Source: Oscillospiraceae bacterium (GTDB lineage Bacteria > Bacillota > Clostridia > Oscillospirales > Oscillospiraceae). From it: a DNA stretch of 32,484 nucleotides. This document shows, in pieces, positions 8,387 through 16,084 of this stretch (its first letter is position 1; the number at the start of each line of letters is the position of its first letter). Location of the stretch: NCBI GenBank assembly GCA_017465025.1, contig JAFTXM010000127.1, forward strand, positions 1 to 32,484. Direction: 5' to 3'. Under the pieces are notes generated by a model, which was not told the origin of the DNA, made no database searches, and worked only from the letters and a program-made list of their open reading frames with translations. The position numbers were made by a program, and so were the translations under genes.

Positions 8387-9484
8387 ATGAAAAAGATTCT
8401 CGCACTCATCCTTGCAGTCATGATGCTCGCAAGTCTTGCAGCATGTGGTGCAAAGCCCGCAGAAGCAGCCCCCAAGGCTGAAGAAGCAGCTCCCGTAGAG
8501 GAAGTCGCAGCAGAAGCAGCAGAGACCGCAGTTGAAGAAGTGGTTGAAGAAGTTGCAGAAGCAGCTCCCGCAGCAGACTTCTCCGACAAGACCATCGCTC
8601 TCTCCTCTCAGCACCTGGGCAACCAGTTCAACCAGGGCATTCTCGCCGGTGTTACTGCACAGGCTGAGAAGTACGGCTTCAAGCTGGTGACCGCAAACGC
8701 ACAGTCCGATACCGCACAGCAGGTTGCAGACCTTGAGAACTTTGTCCAGATGGGCGTTGATGCCATCATCATCGGCGGCGGCGAAGGCGCAGCATTCGAG
8801 AACGTCATGAAGGAAATGGACGAGAAGGGCATCCCCTGCATCACCATCGACATGGCATCCGCACTGGCTGACTCCAACATCACCTCCGACAACTTCAACG
8901 GCGGCGAGCAGATGTGCCTTGCAGTCAAGAATATGCTCGGCGGTAAGGGCAATATCCTCATCTGCGATACTCCGGGCTGGACCTCTCTTGAGATCCGCTG
9001 CAAGATGCTCGAGGCAGTCGTTGCATTCAGCCCTGAGCTGAAGATCGTTGACAGCATCGTTCTGAGCACCGAGGACGCAGTTAACAACTACCAGCGCGAA
9101 GTCAAGGCATACCTGCAGGGCAACCCCGACATCCAGTGGATCTTCTGTGACTGGGGTCTTGCAGCAGTTGGCGCATCCCAGGCAGTCCGTGAGCTGGGTA
9201 TGCAGGATGACATCATCATCTCCTGCGTTGACGCAGACCAGGTCGTTCTGGAAGAGATGCTGCTCGACGACTCGCCTCTGAAGGTCGTTGTCGGCCAGTA
9301 CCCCGACAAGCTGGGTTCCGGCGCTGTTGACCTTTGCGTAACCGCTCTCACCGGCGGTTCCCTGCCCACCGAGGCATACGCTCCCATCATTCTCATGACC
9401 AAGGAGTCTCCCAACAGCTGGTTCTCCGCTCCCGCCATCATGACCACTGAGGAAGCTTGGGACATTCTGTACCCCGGCGCATAA
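8387..9484 (+). CDS. Sugar-binding lipoprotein of the ABC importer (RbsB/LsrB class)
   Basis: This 365-residue type-1 periplasmic-binding-protein homologue is anchored outside the membrane as a lipoprotein. The signal peptide ends in the lipobox LAAC with Cys20. Residues 21-61 form an Ala/Glu/Val-rich linker typical of surface lipoproteins in Clostridia. The two-lobed domain follows: IALSSQHLGNQFNQG, VDAIIIGGGEG, and the hinge-side TPGWTSLEIRCKMLEA. AAAAGGAGAA lies 6-7 nt before the ATG at 8387; the longer in-frame start at 8342 would abolish the signal peptide. Highly regular codon use suggests strong expression. The gene is flanked by two mRNA hairpins. Confidence 0.94.
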   Translation: MKKILALILAVMMLASLAACGAKPAEAAPKAEEAAPVEEVAAEAAETAVEEVVEEVAEAAPAADFSDKTIALSSQHLGNQFNQGILAGVTAQAEKYGFKLVTANAQSDTAQQVADLENFVQMGVDAIIIGGGEGAAFENVMKEMDEKGIPCITIDMASALADSNITSDNFNGGEQMCLAVKNMLGGKGNILICDTPGWTSLEIRCKMLEAVVAFSPELKIVDSIVLSTEDAVNNYQREVKAYLQGNPDIQWIFCDWGLAAVGASQAVRELGMQDDIIISCVDADQVVLEEMLLDDSPLKVVVGQYPDKLGSGAVDLCVTALTGGSLPTEAYAPIILMTKESPNSWFSAPAIMTTEEAWDILYPGA

Positions 9485-9507
9485 TCGCATTAATTTCACC
9501 CTTTAAA

Positions 9508-9539
9508 GTACTTTCCCGACCGAAAGGTCGGGAAAGTAC
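9508..9539 (+). other. Perfect 14-bp mRNA hairpin with a GAAA tetraloop after the binding-protein gene
   Basis: GTACTTTCCCGACC (9508-9521) pairs exactly with GGTCGGGAAAGTAC (9526-9539) around GAAA. The stem is followed by A-rich sequence rather than a T-run, so it is unlikely to be an intrinsic terminator. It lies 24 bp after the binding-protein stop and 33 bp before the next start codon, a position typical of 3'-stabilising or processing hairpins. Confidence 0.8.
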
Positions 9540-9571
9540 AAATATATAAGACCTTTTTCGGAGGCTACACC

Positions 9572-10240
9572 ATGACAAGACTGGAACAGTTCAGAAAGCT
9601 CAATCCCGATAAAACCGTATACACCGTCCACGACAAGGAATTTGCACAGTACGGATATCTTGTGGATGCAGGTGATATAAGCGCTCTGGTGGAAGCTGCC
9701 GAAAAGTACGCGCCCTTGCCCGTAGACAGCTTTGTATACGAAGCCAGTGTCCCTTGCCTTGAAAAATTGCCAGAATCACGGAAGCTTGCGGAGCTTTGCT
9801 GGGGCTGCGCCGACACTCAGGTGGGGCTTGGACGCGGAAATGCCAACAGCCTTGATGCTCTTGAGTGGCACAGCTGCGGAGAGACGAGCGTAGCCATTAG
9901 CGACATGGTGTTTCTTGTGGCCGACAGGCGGGAGATGGTTGACGGCCGACTGGACTCTGCCTGTGTGAAGGCTTTCTATCTTGCGAAGGGTGAAATAATA
10001 AATCTTTATGCAACCACGCTTCACTATTGCCCGGCGGAGGTGGACAGCAACGGCCTTTCCTGCGTAGTCATGCTGCCGCGCGGCACGAACGGGGAACTGC
10101 CCGGCCCGGTGGATGACCCGATGCTCCGTGCCTGCAACAAGTGGATATTCGTCCACAAAGACTGCGAGGAGCTTCTGCAGCAGGGCATGGTAGCGGGCAT
10201 TGACGGAGAAAATCTTACATACAGGTCAATCAAGCTTTGA
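9572..10240 (+). CDS. DUF4867 family protein
   Basis: This 222-residue cytosolic protein matches from memory the DUF4867 pattern. The N-terminus LNPDKTVYTVHDKEFAQYG, the central GRGNANSLDALEWHSCGE and the segment KAFYLAKGEIINLYATTLH with CPAEVD are the recognisable blocks. The family is cupin-like and found in sugar-utilisation loci of Firmicutes. No enzymatic reaction has been firmly assigned as far as I know. The His, Glu and Cys residues in these blocks could bind metal. GGAGG (9560-9564) lies 7 nt before the ATG. Its position after the hairpin and before the isomerase suggests a role in the same catabolic route, perhaps as an isomerase or mutarotase. Confidence 0.75.
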   Translation: MTRLEQFRKLNPDKTVYTVHDKEFAQYGYLVDAGDISALVEAAEKYAPLPVDSFVYEASVPCLEKLPESRKLAELCWGCADTQVGLGRGNANSLDALEWHSCGETSVAISDMVFLVADRREMVDGRLDSACVKAFYLAKGEIINLYATTLHYCPAEVDSNGLSCVVMLPRGTNGELPGPVDDPMLRACNKWIFVHKDCEELLQQGMVAGIDGENLTYRSIKL

Positions 10241-10256
10241 TACAGGCGGTTGCATT

Positions 10257-11231
10257 ATGGAGATCTCGTATAAAAAAGAACTATATATGACACCTGAACG
10301 TCTGGGCTATGCCATCGCAGAGACAGAGCACAGTGTTCTTCAACAGGCCGAAAAGCTCGTGTTTTGCGGCTGCGGCACTTCCTATTACCTGGGAAATCAG
10401 TGCGCTCAGATATGCCGCGCAAATGGGCGCAAGGCCGATGCAGTTGACGCGATCGAGCTTATTTCGGGTCAGCATGAGCCTGATTTGGATGATACCTATG
10501 TTTTTATTTCCAGAAGCGGAAATTCTGAAGAGACAGTGCGGGCTGCGACAGCTGTAAAGGATAAGTGCGTGTACGCCTTTTACCTGGGTTGCACCTATCA
10601 TTCCAGACTGTCGAATATATGTGATGATGAGCGGATACTTCCCTACGGGAACGAAAAGCTTATCCTTGAATCCTACTCGTACTATGTCCAGCTTGCCGCG
10701 GCATTGAGATGCTGCGGAATAAAGCTTGACGAAAAGCTGCCCGGGCTTTTGGCCCAGGCACTTGCAGAAGGGGAGAGCGGCTTTTATTACTGGCTCAGGA
10801 TGAGAAAAATAAGCCGTATTATATCTCTTGCCTCTCCTTTTTACCGTCCTTTGCACAGGGAAATGATGCTCAAGGACGGAGAAATAAGCCAGCTCCCCGT
10901 TGAGGAATGGGGAATACTTGAATTTCGCCACGGCCCGCGCAGCTGGTGCGATGATACCACGCTGATACATTTCGTCAGTTCGCAGAGCACACGACAGTGG
11001 GATAAAAATGTGGCCAAAGAGCTTGTCAGCTACGGCTGTCCCGTTATATGGTACGGCGAGGACGCGCCGGAGGGCTGCTTCAGCGTTAAATTTGACATTG
11101 AACACCAAAGCGCGGAAGAAGTTTTACTATTTGGTGCTTTTCATACAAGTATTGCAGTTGAGATGGGCAGGTCGCTCGGCACTTGCCCCGAAAACCTCAG
11201 ACACATCGTACACAATGTTGGAGGACTATGA
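10257..11231 (+). CDS. SIS-domain sugar isomerase (AgaS/GlmS-type)
   Basis: This 324-residue protein has two SIS (sugar isomerase) domains. The first carries CGCGTSYYLGNQ (residues 38-48) and the phosphate-binding ISRSGNSEET (84-93). The second carries EFRHGPRSW (222-230), a block shared with GlmS and AgaS isomerases. These enzymes interconvert aldose and ketose phosphates, with or without deamination. It lacks the glutamine amidotransferase domain of GlmS. The ATG at 10257, 16 bp after the DUF4867 stop, has only a weak AGGCGG site, so translation may depend on the upstream gene. The stop overlaps a possible ATG of the next gene. Confidence 0.85.
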   Translation: MEISYKKELYMTPERLGYAIAETEHSVLQQAEKLVFCGCGTSYYLGNQCAQICRANGRKADAVDAIELISGQHEPDLDDTYVFISRSGNSEETVRAATAVKDKCVYAFYLGCTYHSRLSNICDDERILPYGNEKLILESYSYYVQLAAALRCCGIKLDEKLPGLLAQALAEGESGFYYWLRMRKISRIISLASPFYRPLHREMMLKDGEISQLPVEEWGILEFRHGPRSWCDDTTLIHFVSSQSTRQWDKNVAKELVSYGCPVIWYGEDAPEGCFSVKFDIEHQSAEEVLLFGAFHTSIAVEMGRSLGTCPENLRHIVHNVGGL

Positions 11232-11233
11232 GC

Positions 11234-11962
11234 ATGAGAAAGAAAGTATCTGTAGTTACCGGTGGCAGCAGAGGTATAGGTCGCGCTATCTGCGAAATGC
11301 TGCTGGATGAGGGTTATACTGTAGTGTTCATAGCCACAAACGACAAAAAATCCCGGGAGTTCATCAGCGAAAGAGGCGGAGATCTGCATTATTACCGCTG
11401 TGATGTATCTGACCCAGTGGCCATTGAAGAAACCTGCCGCAGGATAAAGGATGAGTTTGGCACTGTGTCGGTGCTTGTAAACAATGCCGGTATTCAGACC
11501 CATGTGCCCTTCCTTGAAATGAGCGCGGAATGCTGGATGCAGACTATGGATATAAACCTCAACTCCGCCTTTTATTTTTGCCGGGCCTTTGCTCAGGGAA
11601 TGGTGGACAATAAGTGGGGACGGATTATTAACATTGCCAGTATGAGCGCCCGCCGCGGCTCCAATAAGCACGTCCACTACTGCGCCTCAAAAGCCGGGCT
11701 TGTGGGAATGACAAGGGCTTTGTCTCTTGAGCTTGCCCGTTATGGCGTTACGGTCAATGCCGTCTGCCCGGGAATTGTGGATACGGATATAGTTCAGGAA
11801 ACCCTTTCATTCAAAAAGGAAATATGGCTTGGCGAGATGCATGTAAAGCGTCTTGGACAGCCTGCGGATGTGGCGAATGCAGTTAAGTTTCTGGTGTCCG
11901 ATGCTTCGGACTGGGTAAGTGGGCAATCTTTGGATATCAATGGGGGAATTTTGACTCCTTAA
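11234..11962 (+). CDS. SDR-family oxidoreductase (FabG-like)
   Basis: This 242-residue Rossmann-fold NAD(P)-dependent dehydrogenase/reductase has TGGSRGIG (9-16), NNAG (83-86), a catalytic Ser136 in NIASMS, Tyr149 and Lys153 in YCASK. All classical SDR residues are present. An ATG at 11228 overlaps the isomerase stop (ATGA) but is only 3 nt from GGAGG (11220-11224), whereas the ATG at 11234 has 9 nt spacing and is preferred. In this operon it probably oxidises or reduces a sugar, ketose or aldehyde intermediate rather than working in fatty acid synthesis. Confidence 0.88.
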   Translation: MRKKVSVVTGGSRGIGRAICEMLLDEGYTVVFIATNDKKSREFISERGGDLHYYRCDVSDPVAIEETCRRIKDEFGTVSVLVNNAGIQTHVPFLEMSAECWMQTMDINLNSAFYFCRAFAQGMVDNKWGRIINIASMSARRGSNKHVHYCASKAGLVGMTRALSLELARYGVTVNAVCPGIVDTDIVQETLSFKKEIWLGEMHVKRLGQPADVANAVKFLVSDASDWVSGQSLDINGGILTP

Positions 11963-11973
11963 TACCCAAAATA

Positions 11974-12002
11974 TTGAAATTGAGGTCTTGTGGTAATATA
12001 AT
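11974..12002 (+). promoter_or_regulatory. Predicted promoter of the gntR-MFS-AKR-HAD unit
   Basis: TTGAAA (11974-11979) is separated by exactly 17 bp from a consensus TATAAT (11997-12002). The predicted start point near 12009 lies inside TTATACGTAC, and the gntR start codon is about 80 bp downstream. Confidence 0.75.
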
Positions 12003-12011
12003 TATACGTAC
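12002..12011. promoter_or_regulatory. Putative autoregulatory GntR operator box
   Basis: TTATACGTAC overlaps the end of the -10 and the predicted transcription start. It is the exact reverse complement of GTACGTATAA at 466-475 in the leader of the sugar operon. Sharing of the box between the two promoter regions suggests that one regulator, most simply the adjacent GntR protein, controls both. This is an inference from a 10-bp identity. Confidence 0.45.
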
Positions 12012-12087
12012 TGACTGAAATAAATATAGAATTGTTTCCCCAAAAAAGGCGTTTTTGAAAGTCAGAATATATCAGAGGAGAAAAGAT

Positions 12088-12813
12088 ATGAAATTGCTTG
12101 ATAAAAGCTCTCCGGTACCTCTCTATTACCAGCTGTATACAAACTTACTGGCGGATATACGCTCCGGCGTACTCAAGCCGGGTGACATGATTGCGCCTGA
12201 AAAACAATTGATGGAGAAATATAAGGTCAGCCGTGACACGGTGCGTCATGCGCTCAACGATCTTGCACGGGAAGGTTATCTTTTCAGGGCTAAATCCAAG
12301 GGGACAGTTGTAAGTGACATCAGCCCCACTGTGGGCTATAGAAACAGGGTGAAGGGTTTTTCAGCCATATCATATGATAACGGACACGTTGCGCTCACAA
12401 GCAAGGTACTTGCAGTCTGCGTTATAGAGCCGCCACCCTTCGTGAAAGAGGCACTGAAGCTGGAGGACGGTGCAAAGGCCTTTTACCTCAAACGTGTCAG
12501 ATCCGTAGAGGGCAAACCCAATGTCTACGTGGAGGATTGGCTGGACTACCGCTTTATCCCCGGTATTGAAACCATAGACTTTTCCAAGAACTCTCTTTAC
12601 GATACCCTTGAGCAGAAATATAACATATCTCCCTGCCGTGCCGAGCGTACCTTTGAGTGCTGCTTTGCCAGCGATGAGGAACAGATTACTGAGCTTCAGA
12701 TAACGAAGAACAAACCTCTCCTGCGCTGCACAAGCTATGTATACGACAGGAATGACAGACTTCTTGAGTTCTATATTGCCATTGTGAACGGCAAATATAC
12801 CGTCAACGAATGA
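12088..12813 (+). CDS. GntR-family transcriptional regulator, HutC/UTRA subfamily
   Basis: This 241-residue protein has an N-terminal winged helix-turn-helix: PLYYQLYTNLLADIRSGVLK, MEKYKVSRDTVRHALNDL, then AKSKGTVV. It is followed by a UTRA ligand-binding domain (about 90-240) of the kind that senses sugar phosphates or related effectors. The ATG at 12088 is chosen because AGAGGAG lies 7 nt upstream; the in-frame extension to 12055 has no binding site. It has its own promoter and is the first gene of the second unit of the sugar locus. Expected role: repressor of both units, relieved by an intermediate of the pathway. Confidence 0.9.
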   Translation: MKLLDKSSPVPLYYQLYTNLLADIRSGVLKPGDMIAPEKQLMEKYKVSRDTVRHALNDLAREGYLFRAKSKGTVVSDISPTVGYRNRVKGFSAISYDNGHVALTSKVLAVCVIEPPPFVKEALKLEDGAKAFYLKRVRSVEGKPNVYVEDWLDYRFIPGIETIDFSKNSLYDTLEQKYNISPCRAERTFECCFASDEEQITELQITKNKPLLRCTSYVYDRNDRLLEFYIAIVNGKYTVNE

Positions 12814-12839
12814 TTTCTTACCTGAGAAGGTGATAGCAA

Positions 12840-14144
12840 ATGTCCGATGAATATAGATACGGGTATACGCCCGTACAGTACCGGCGTTTCAGCAGGTATG
12901 CGTGGCAGTATCTATTGGCTTTTTGCCTTTTGTACTGTACGCTCTATTGTAGCAGGCTGAGCCTTGCCAATGCCGGGGCTGTGATAATGCGCGATCTGGG
13001 TTACAGCAAGGCGGACATAGGAATACTCACAAGCACGCTTTTCTGGGCCTACGGTATAGGACAGCTCATAAACGGCAGACTGAGCGATCTTACGTCTCCG
13101 GGCAAGCTTATCATCTTCTCTGTCATCCTATCCTCAATCTGCAATGTGATTTTAAGCACACAGACGAGACTTCTGCCCATGGCTATTATATGGGGCTTGA
13201 ACGGCTTTGCCCAGTCGATGGCGTGGGCACCCGGTATAGCCATTATCACAAAATGGTGGCCGGGCAGTAAAAGGGGCTTTGCTACCGGTTTTGCGCTGGC
13301 CTTTTCGGGCTTTGGGCAGATGATTGCCACTCTTTGCGTGGTCTTTGCTCTCAACAGCTTTCCCCAGTGGGGATGGCGCAGCGCCTTTTACGTGTCCGCT
13401 GTTGTACCTCTCCTTACGCTGCTTTTATATCTGGTTTTTGCGCGCTGCTCTCCGGAAAGGGTAGGTCTACCTGAATACGAAGAAGACGGAAAGGTGCATG
13501 ACCATGAAGAAGAGCTGCTTCATGAAAGCAGCAGTCACAGTGTTTTCTACGTTTTTCGCTATATCCTCTCAGACCGGGGCTTCAGAATATGGATGTTTAT
13601 CATTTTCCTTGCAGGGCTGACACGGCATGGACTTTCCACATGGGTGCCTTTGTACTTCGTTGATGCTTACGGAGTTGATGTTACCTCAGGACTTGTCCAG
13701 TCGTTGTCTTTGCCTTTGGGTATGGGTGTGGGGACGATAATAGTCCCTTGGCTTACCGACCGCTTTTGTCCGGACAATCGTCTTTCGGCCGTGATTTTCA
13801 GTGCATTTACAGCGGCTGTCATAATGATGTGCTTTGTGCTTCTCAGCCCTCTGATTTCGTGGCAGATGGTACTTATACAGGCCTGCCTTTTCTTCTCTGG
13901 CTTTTGCATCTATGCGATCAGCGGCACATCAGGCGCTTACGCTACCGATGTTGGCGGCAGGGTCTTATCCGGAACAACGACCGGGCTGCTGAGCTTTTCG
14001 GCATATATGGGTGCTGCCATACAGTCGCTGGTATACGGCTTTACTCTGGATCACGCCGGCTGGATTTTTGTATTCATATCTATTGCGGCCTTCTGCGCTT
14101 TGACAGGCGTGCTGGCGGTTAAAAATTCAAAACACAAAAAGTGA
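12840..14144 (+). CDS. MFS transporter, organophosphate:phosphate antiporter (GlpT/UhpT-like) type
   Basis: This 434-residue membrane protein has about 12 predicted spans and a charged central cytoplasmic loop (EEDGKVHDHEEEL). The first half has YCSRLSLANAGAVIMRDLG followed by SKADIGILTSTLFWAYGIGQ, a pattern seen in the OPA branch of MFS. OPA transporters usually exchange phosphorylated three- or six-carbon compounds for phosphate, but Firmicute members with other substrates are common. It follows gntR by 26 bp (GAAGGTGA before the ATG). It may import a second substrate or export an end product of the sugar route. Confidence 0.82.
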   Translation: MSDEYRYGYTPVQYRRFSRYAWQYLLAFCLLYCTLYCSRLSLANAGAVIMRDLGYSKADIGILTSTLFWAYGIGQLINGRLSDLTSPGKLIIFSVILSSICNVILSTQTRLLPMAIIWGLNGFAQSMAWAPGIAIITKWWPGSKRGFATGFALAFSGFGQMIATLCVVFALNSFPQWGWRSAFYVSAVVPLLTLLLYLVFARCSPERVGLPEYEEDGKVHDHEEELLHESSSHSVFYVFRYILSDRGFRIWMFIIFLAGLTRHGLSTWVPLYFVDAYGVDVTSGLVQSLSLPLGMGVGTIIVPWLTDRFCPDNRLSAVIFSAFTAAVIMMCFVLLSPLISWQMVLIQACLFFSGFCIYAISGTSGAYATDVGGRVLSGTTTGLLSFSAYMGAAIQSLVYGFTLDHAGWIFVFISIAAFCALTGVLAVKNSKHKK

Positions 14145-14170
14145 ATTATATACAGAAAAGGAGAATCAGC

Positions 14171-15061
14171 ATGAACAAGATGACAGACACCTATACTCTG
14201 AAAAACGGTATTGAGATACCCTGCCTTGGCTTTGGAACATATCTTTCACCGGCAGGACTTGCAAAGCAGAGTGTTATTGATGCGCTCCACGCTGGCTACC
14301 GCCATATTGATACCGCCTTCAAGTATGGCAATGAAACGGACGTTGGAGAGGGCATACGTGCCTCCGGAGTTGCCCGCGAGGATGTTTGGATCACCACAAA
14401 GCACTGGGTCACGGAGCGCGGCTACGAAAAGACCATAGCGGCGGTTGAAAGCTCTCTTAAAAATCTTGGCACTGACTATATGGATATGTATCTTATCCAC
14501 TGGCCCTGCGTTGAGAAGGTCACTCCTGAGTGGGCAGAGGTCAATGCCGATACCTGGCGCGGCTTTGAAAAAATGTATAAGGACGGCAAAATACGCGCAA
14601 TTGGCGTGTGCAACTTTGAAAGAAAGCATCTTGATGCCATCTGGAATAACTGCGAGATACCCCCCATGGTAAACCAGATAGAGTTCCACCCCGGCTTCCT
14701 TCAGGAGGACACCTTCGCCTACTCCAAGGAGAAGGGCATGGTAGTGGAGGCCTACTATCCTCTGGGCAGCGGCAAGCTGCTTCAGCTGCCTATTGTCACC
14801 GAAATGGCTGAAAAATACGGGAAGACCCCGGCTCAGATTCTTATCCGATTCTCTCTCCAGTCCGGTGCGCTGCCCATGCCCAAGTCTGTACACAAGGACC
14901 GCATCATATCCAACACTCAGGTGTTTGACTTTGAGCTGAGCGGCATAGACATGGCGGTTCTAAGAGCCATCCCTTTCTGCGCTTTCTCCGGCTGGGTCGC
15001 TGAGGAAGCCCCGGCAGATGCCATTGTTGCCGCAGAGCGCGCCGCAGCGGAGGGCAAATAA
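14171..15061 (+). CDS. Aldo/keto reductase
   Basis: This 296-residue NAD(P)H-dependent TIM-barrel reductase has the catalytic tetrad Asp47, Tyr52, Lys77 and His110, in HIDTAFKYGNE, WITTKHW and LIHWPC. GVCNFERKHL and MVNQIEFHP are family blocks. The ATG at 14171 lies 7 nt after AGGAG (14159-14163); an in-frame start at 14141 would overlap the MFS stop and lacks a site. In this context it could reduce the aldehyde released by the DeoC-type aldolase, or a keto-sugar. Substrate cannot be read from sequence. Confidence 0.9.
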   Translation: MNKMTDTYTLKNGIEIPCLGFGTYLSPAGLAKQSVIDALHAGYRHIDTAFKYGNETDVGEGIRASGVAREDVWITTKHWVTERGYEKTIAAVESSLKNLGTDYMDMYLIHWPCVEKVTPEWAEVNADTWRGFEKMYKDGKIRAIGVCNFERKHLDAIWNNCEIPPMVNQIEFHPGFLQEDTFAYSKEKGMVVEAYYPLGSGKLLQLPIVTEMAEKYGKTPAQILIRFSLQSGALPMPKSVHKDRIISNTQVFDFELSGIDMAVLRAIPFCAFSGWVAEEAPADAIVAAERAAAEGK

Positions 15062-15105
15062 AATAATCACTGTGGTGCAATATCGTAGGAAAAGAGAAAT
15101 CAGCA

Positions 15106-15750
15106 ATGTACAAAACAGTTCTGTTTGACTTTGACGGCACAGTTTTTGATACGGTTGAGGGTATCACCAAGTCGGCCCGATACGCTCTCAACAAGTTCGG
15201 CATGGACGCAAGCCTTGAGGAACTTCGCTTTTTTGCCGGGCCGCCTCTGGTGGAAACCTTCAAAACTCACTTTCATGTAAGTCAGGAGCAGGCCGAGCTT
15301 TTGGGTCAGAGCTTCAGGGAGCGTTATATCCCCATTGGAATGTACGAGGCAAAGCCCTTTGACGGAATGGTGGAGCTTATTAAAAAGCTTCGCGCACAGG
15401 GGAAAACTGTGGCTGTTACCACGATGAAGCCTCTTTTTATGGCACTATCGATCTTGGAGCGTGCCGGACTTGAAGGGCTTTTTGACGCGGTATACGGTAG
15501 TCCGGATTCCGACGTTGAAGACCCTAAGGAGAAAATAATCTCTGCTGCAATGACGGGGCTTGGCGCTGCTGTAGATGATACTATCCTAGTAGGGGACACC
15601 AAGTACGACATAACGGGCGCGCATATAGCAGGCATAAAAGCTGTAGGCGTGCGCTACGGCTACGCGGCGGAGCATGAACTTGAGGACGCAGGCGCGGACT
15701 TTATAGTGGATACTGTGGCGCAGCTGGAAGAATTTCTGCTTTCCCGCTGA
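15106..15750 (+). CDS. HAD-superfamily phosphatase (Gph/PGP-like)
   Basis: This 214-residue hydrolase has the nucleophile motif DFDGTVFDT (Asp8, Asp10), an alpha-helical cap after it, VTTMKP as motif II, the Lys in DPKEK, and VGDTKYD as motif IV. It resembles phosphoglycolate and sugar-phosphate phosphatases. It is the last gene of the second unit, 44 bp after the reductase, and is followed by a strong hairpin. A role in removing a toxic or dead-end sugar phosphate is plausible but not shown. Confidence 0.88.
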   Translation: MYKTVLFDFDGTVFDTVEGITKSARYALNKFGMDASLEELRFFAGPPLVETFKTHFHVSQEQAELLGQSFRERYIPIGMYEAKPFDGMVELIKKLRAQGKTVAVTTMKPLFMALSILERAGLEGLFDAVYGSPDSDVEDPKEKIISAAMTGLGAAVDDTILVGDTKYDITGAHIAGIKAVGVRYGYAAEHELEDAGADFIVDTVAQLEEFLLSR

Positions 15751-15808
15751 AATTACGGGAAACTCAATAAAATTATCATACTTTTCATCTTCCTCTCCTT
15801 TGAAAAAG

Positions 15809-15848
15809 TACAGCCGACATTCCGCGATGAATGTCGGCTGTATCTTTG
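15809..15848. terminator. Bidirectional intrinsic terminator between convergent units
   Basis: A 14-bp stem pairs 15809-15822 with 15829-15842 around a 6-nt loop; the core is CAGCCGACATTC with its complement. On the plus strand TCTTTGTT follows; on the minus strand CTTTTTC follows. It separates the HAD gene (+) from the ribbon-helix-helix gene (-). Confidence 0.85.
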
Positions 15849-15880
15849 TTATACGGCTATTCCGGCCTTGCCAGCGTTTG

Positions 15881-16084
15881 CTATATATCCAGCTCAATAT
15901 GCTGCTCAAGCTCGTCCGGTACATATTTGCCGTTTTTCTTCCTCTGACGCACACATTCGGTCAAAAGATACTCTATCTGCCCGTTGACGGAGCGAAAATC
16001 GTCCTCCGCCCATGCTGCAATGGCATTATAGAGACTTGAGGACAGTCGCAGAGGTATCTGCTTTTTCTCCTTGTTTTCCGCCAT
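15881..16084 (-). CDS. Arc-type ribbon-helix-helix DNA-binding protein
   Basis: This 67-residue protein has a ribbon [19 protein letters not shown] followed by helices [21 protein letters not shown], the pattern of Arc-like RHH dimers, and an acidic C-terminal tail. RHH proteins insert their beta-ribbon into the major groove of short palindromic boxes, usually as tandem dimers. Its start codon overlaps the SPFH stop codon (ATGA), so the two proteins are translationally coupled. The most likely target is the pair of TGATATCA boxes on the promoter of its own operon. No toxin partner is present. Confidence 0.85.
   Translation of the reverse strand: MAENKEKKQIPLRLSSSLYNAIAAWAEDDFRSVNGQIEYLLTECVRQRKKNGKYVPDELEQHIELDI

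Noticed and set aside
5555-9484. Calling the locus a true autoinducer-2 (lsr) operon.
   Set aside because: Only the kinase and transporter layout agree. LsrF, LsrG and LsrR are missing, and extra isomerase, aldolase and reductases point to ordinary sugar catabolism.
9508-9539. Reading the 14-bp hairpin as an intrinsic terminator of the sugar operon.
   Set aside because: It is followed by AAATATATAAG instead of a T-run, and the next gene has no promoter of its own that I can see.
9572-11231. A sulfoquinovose (transaldolase-type) pathway, suggested because a DUF4867-like protein and an isomerase are, as I recall, found in such clusters.
   Set aside because: No sulfoquinovosidase, transaldolase or sulfonate exporter is present, and two FGGY kinases and a DeoC aldolase do not fit.
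12041-12057. Small hairpin CAAAAA-AGGCG-TTTTTG in the gntR leader as a regulatory RNA element.
   Set aside because: The six A-T-rich pairs are too weak to distinguish from chance in this AT-rich leader.
15881-16084. Antitoxin of a toxin-antitoxin module.
   Set aside because: The partner gene is an SPFH membrane protein with two spans and a full Band-7 domain, not a small toxin.
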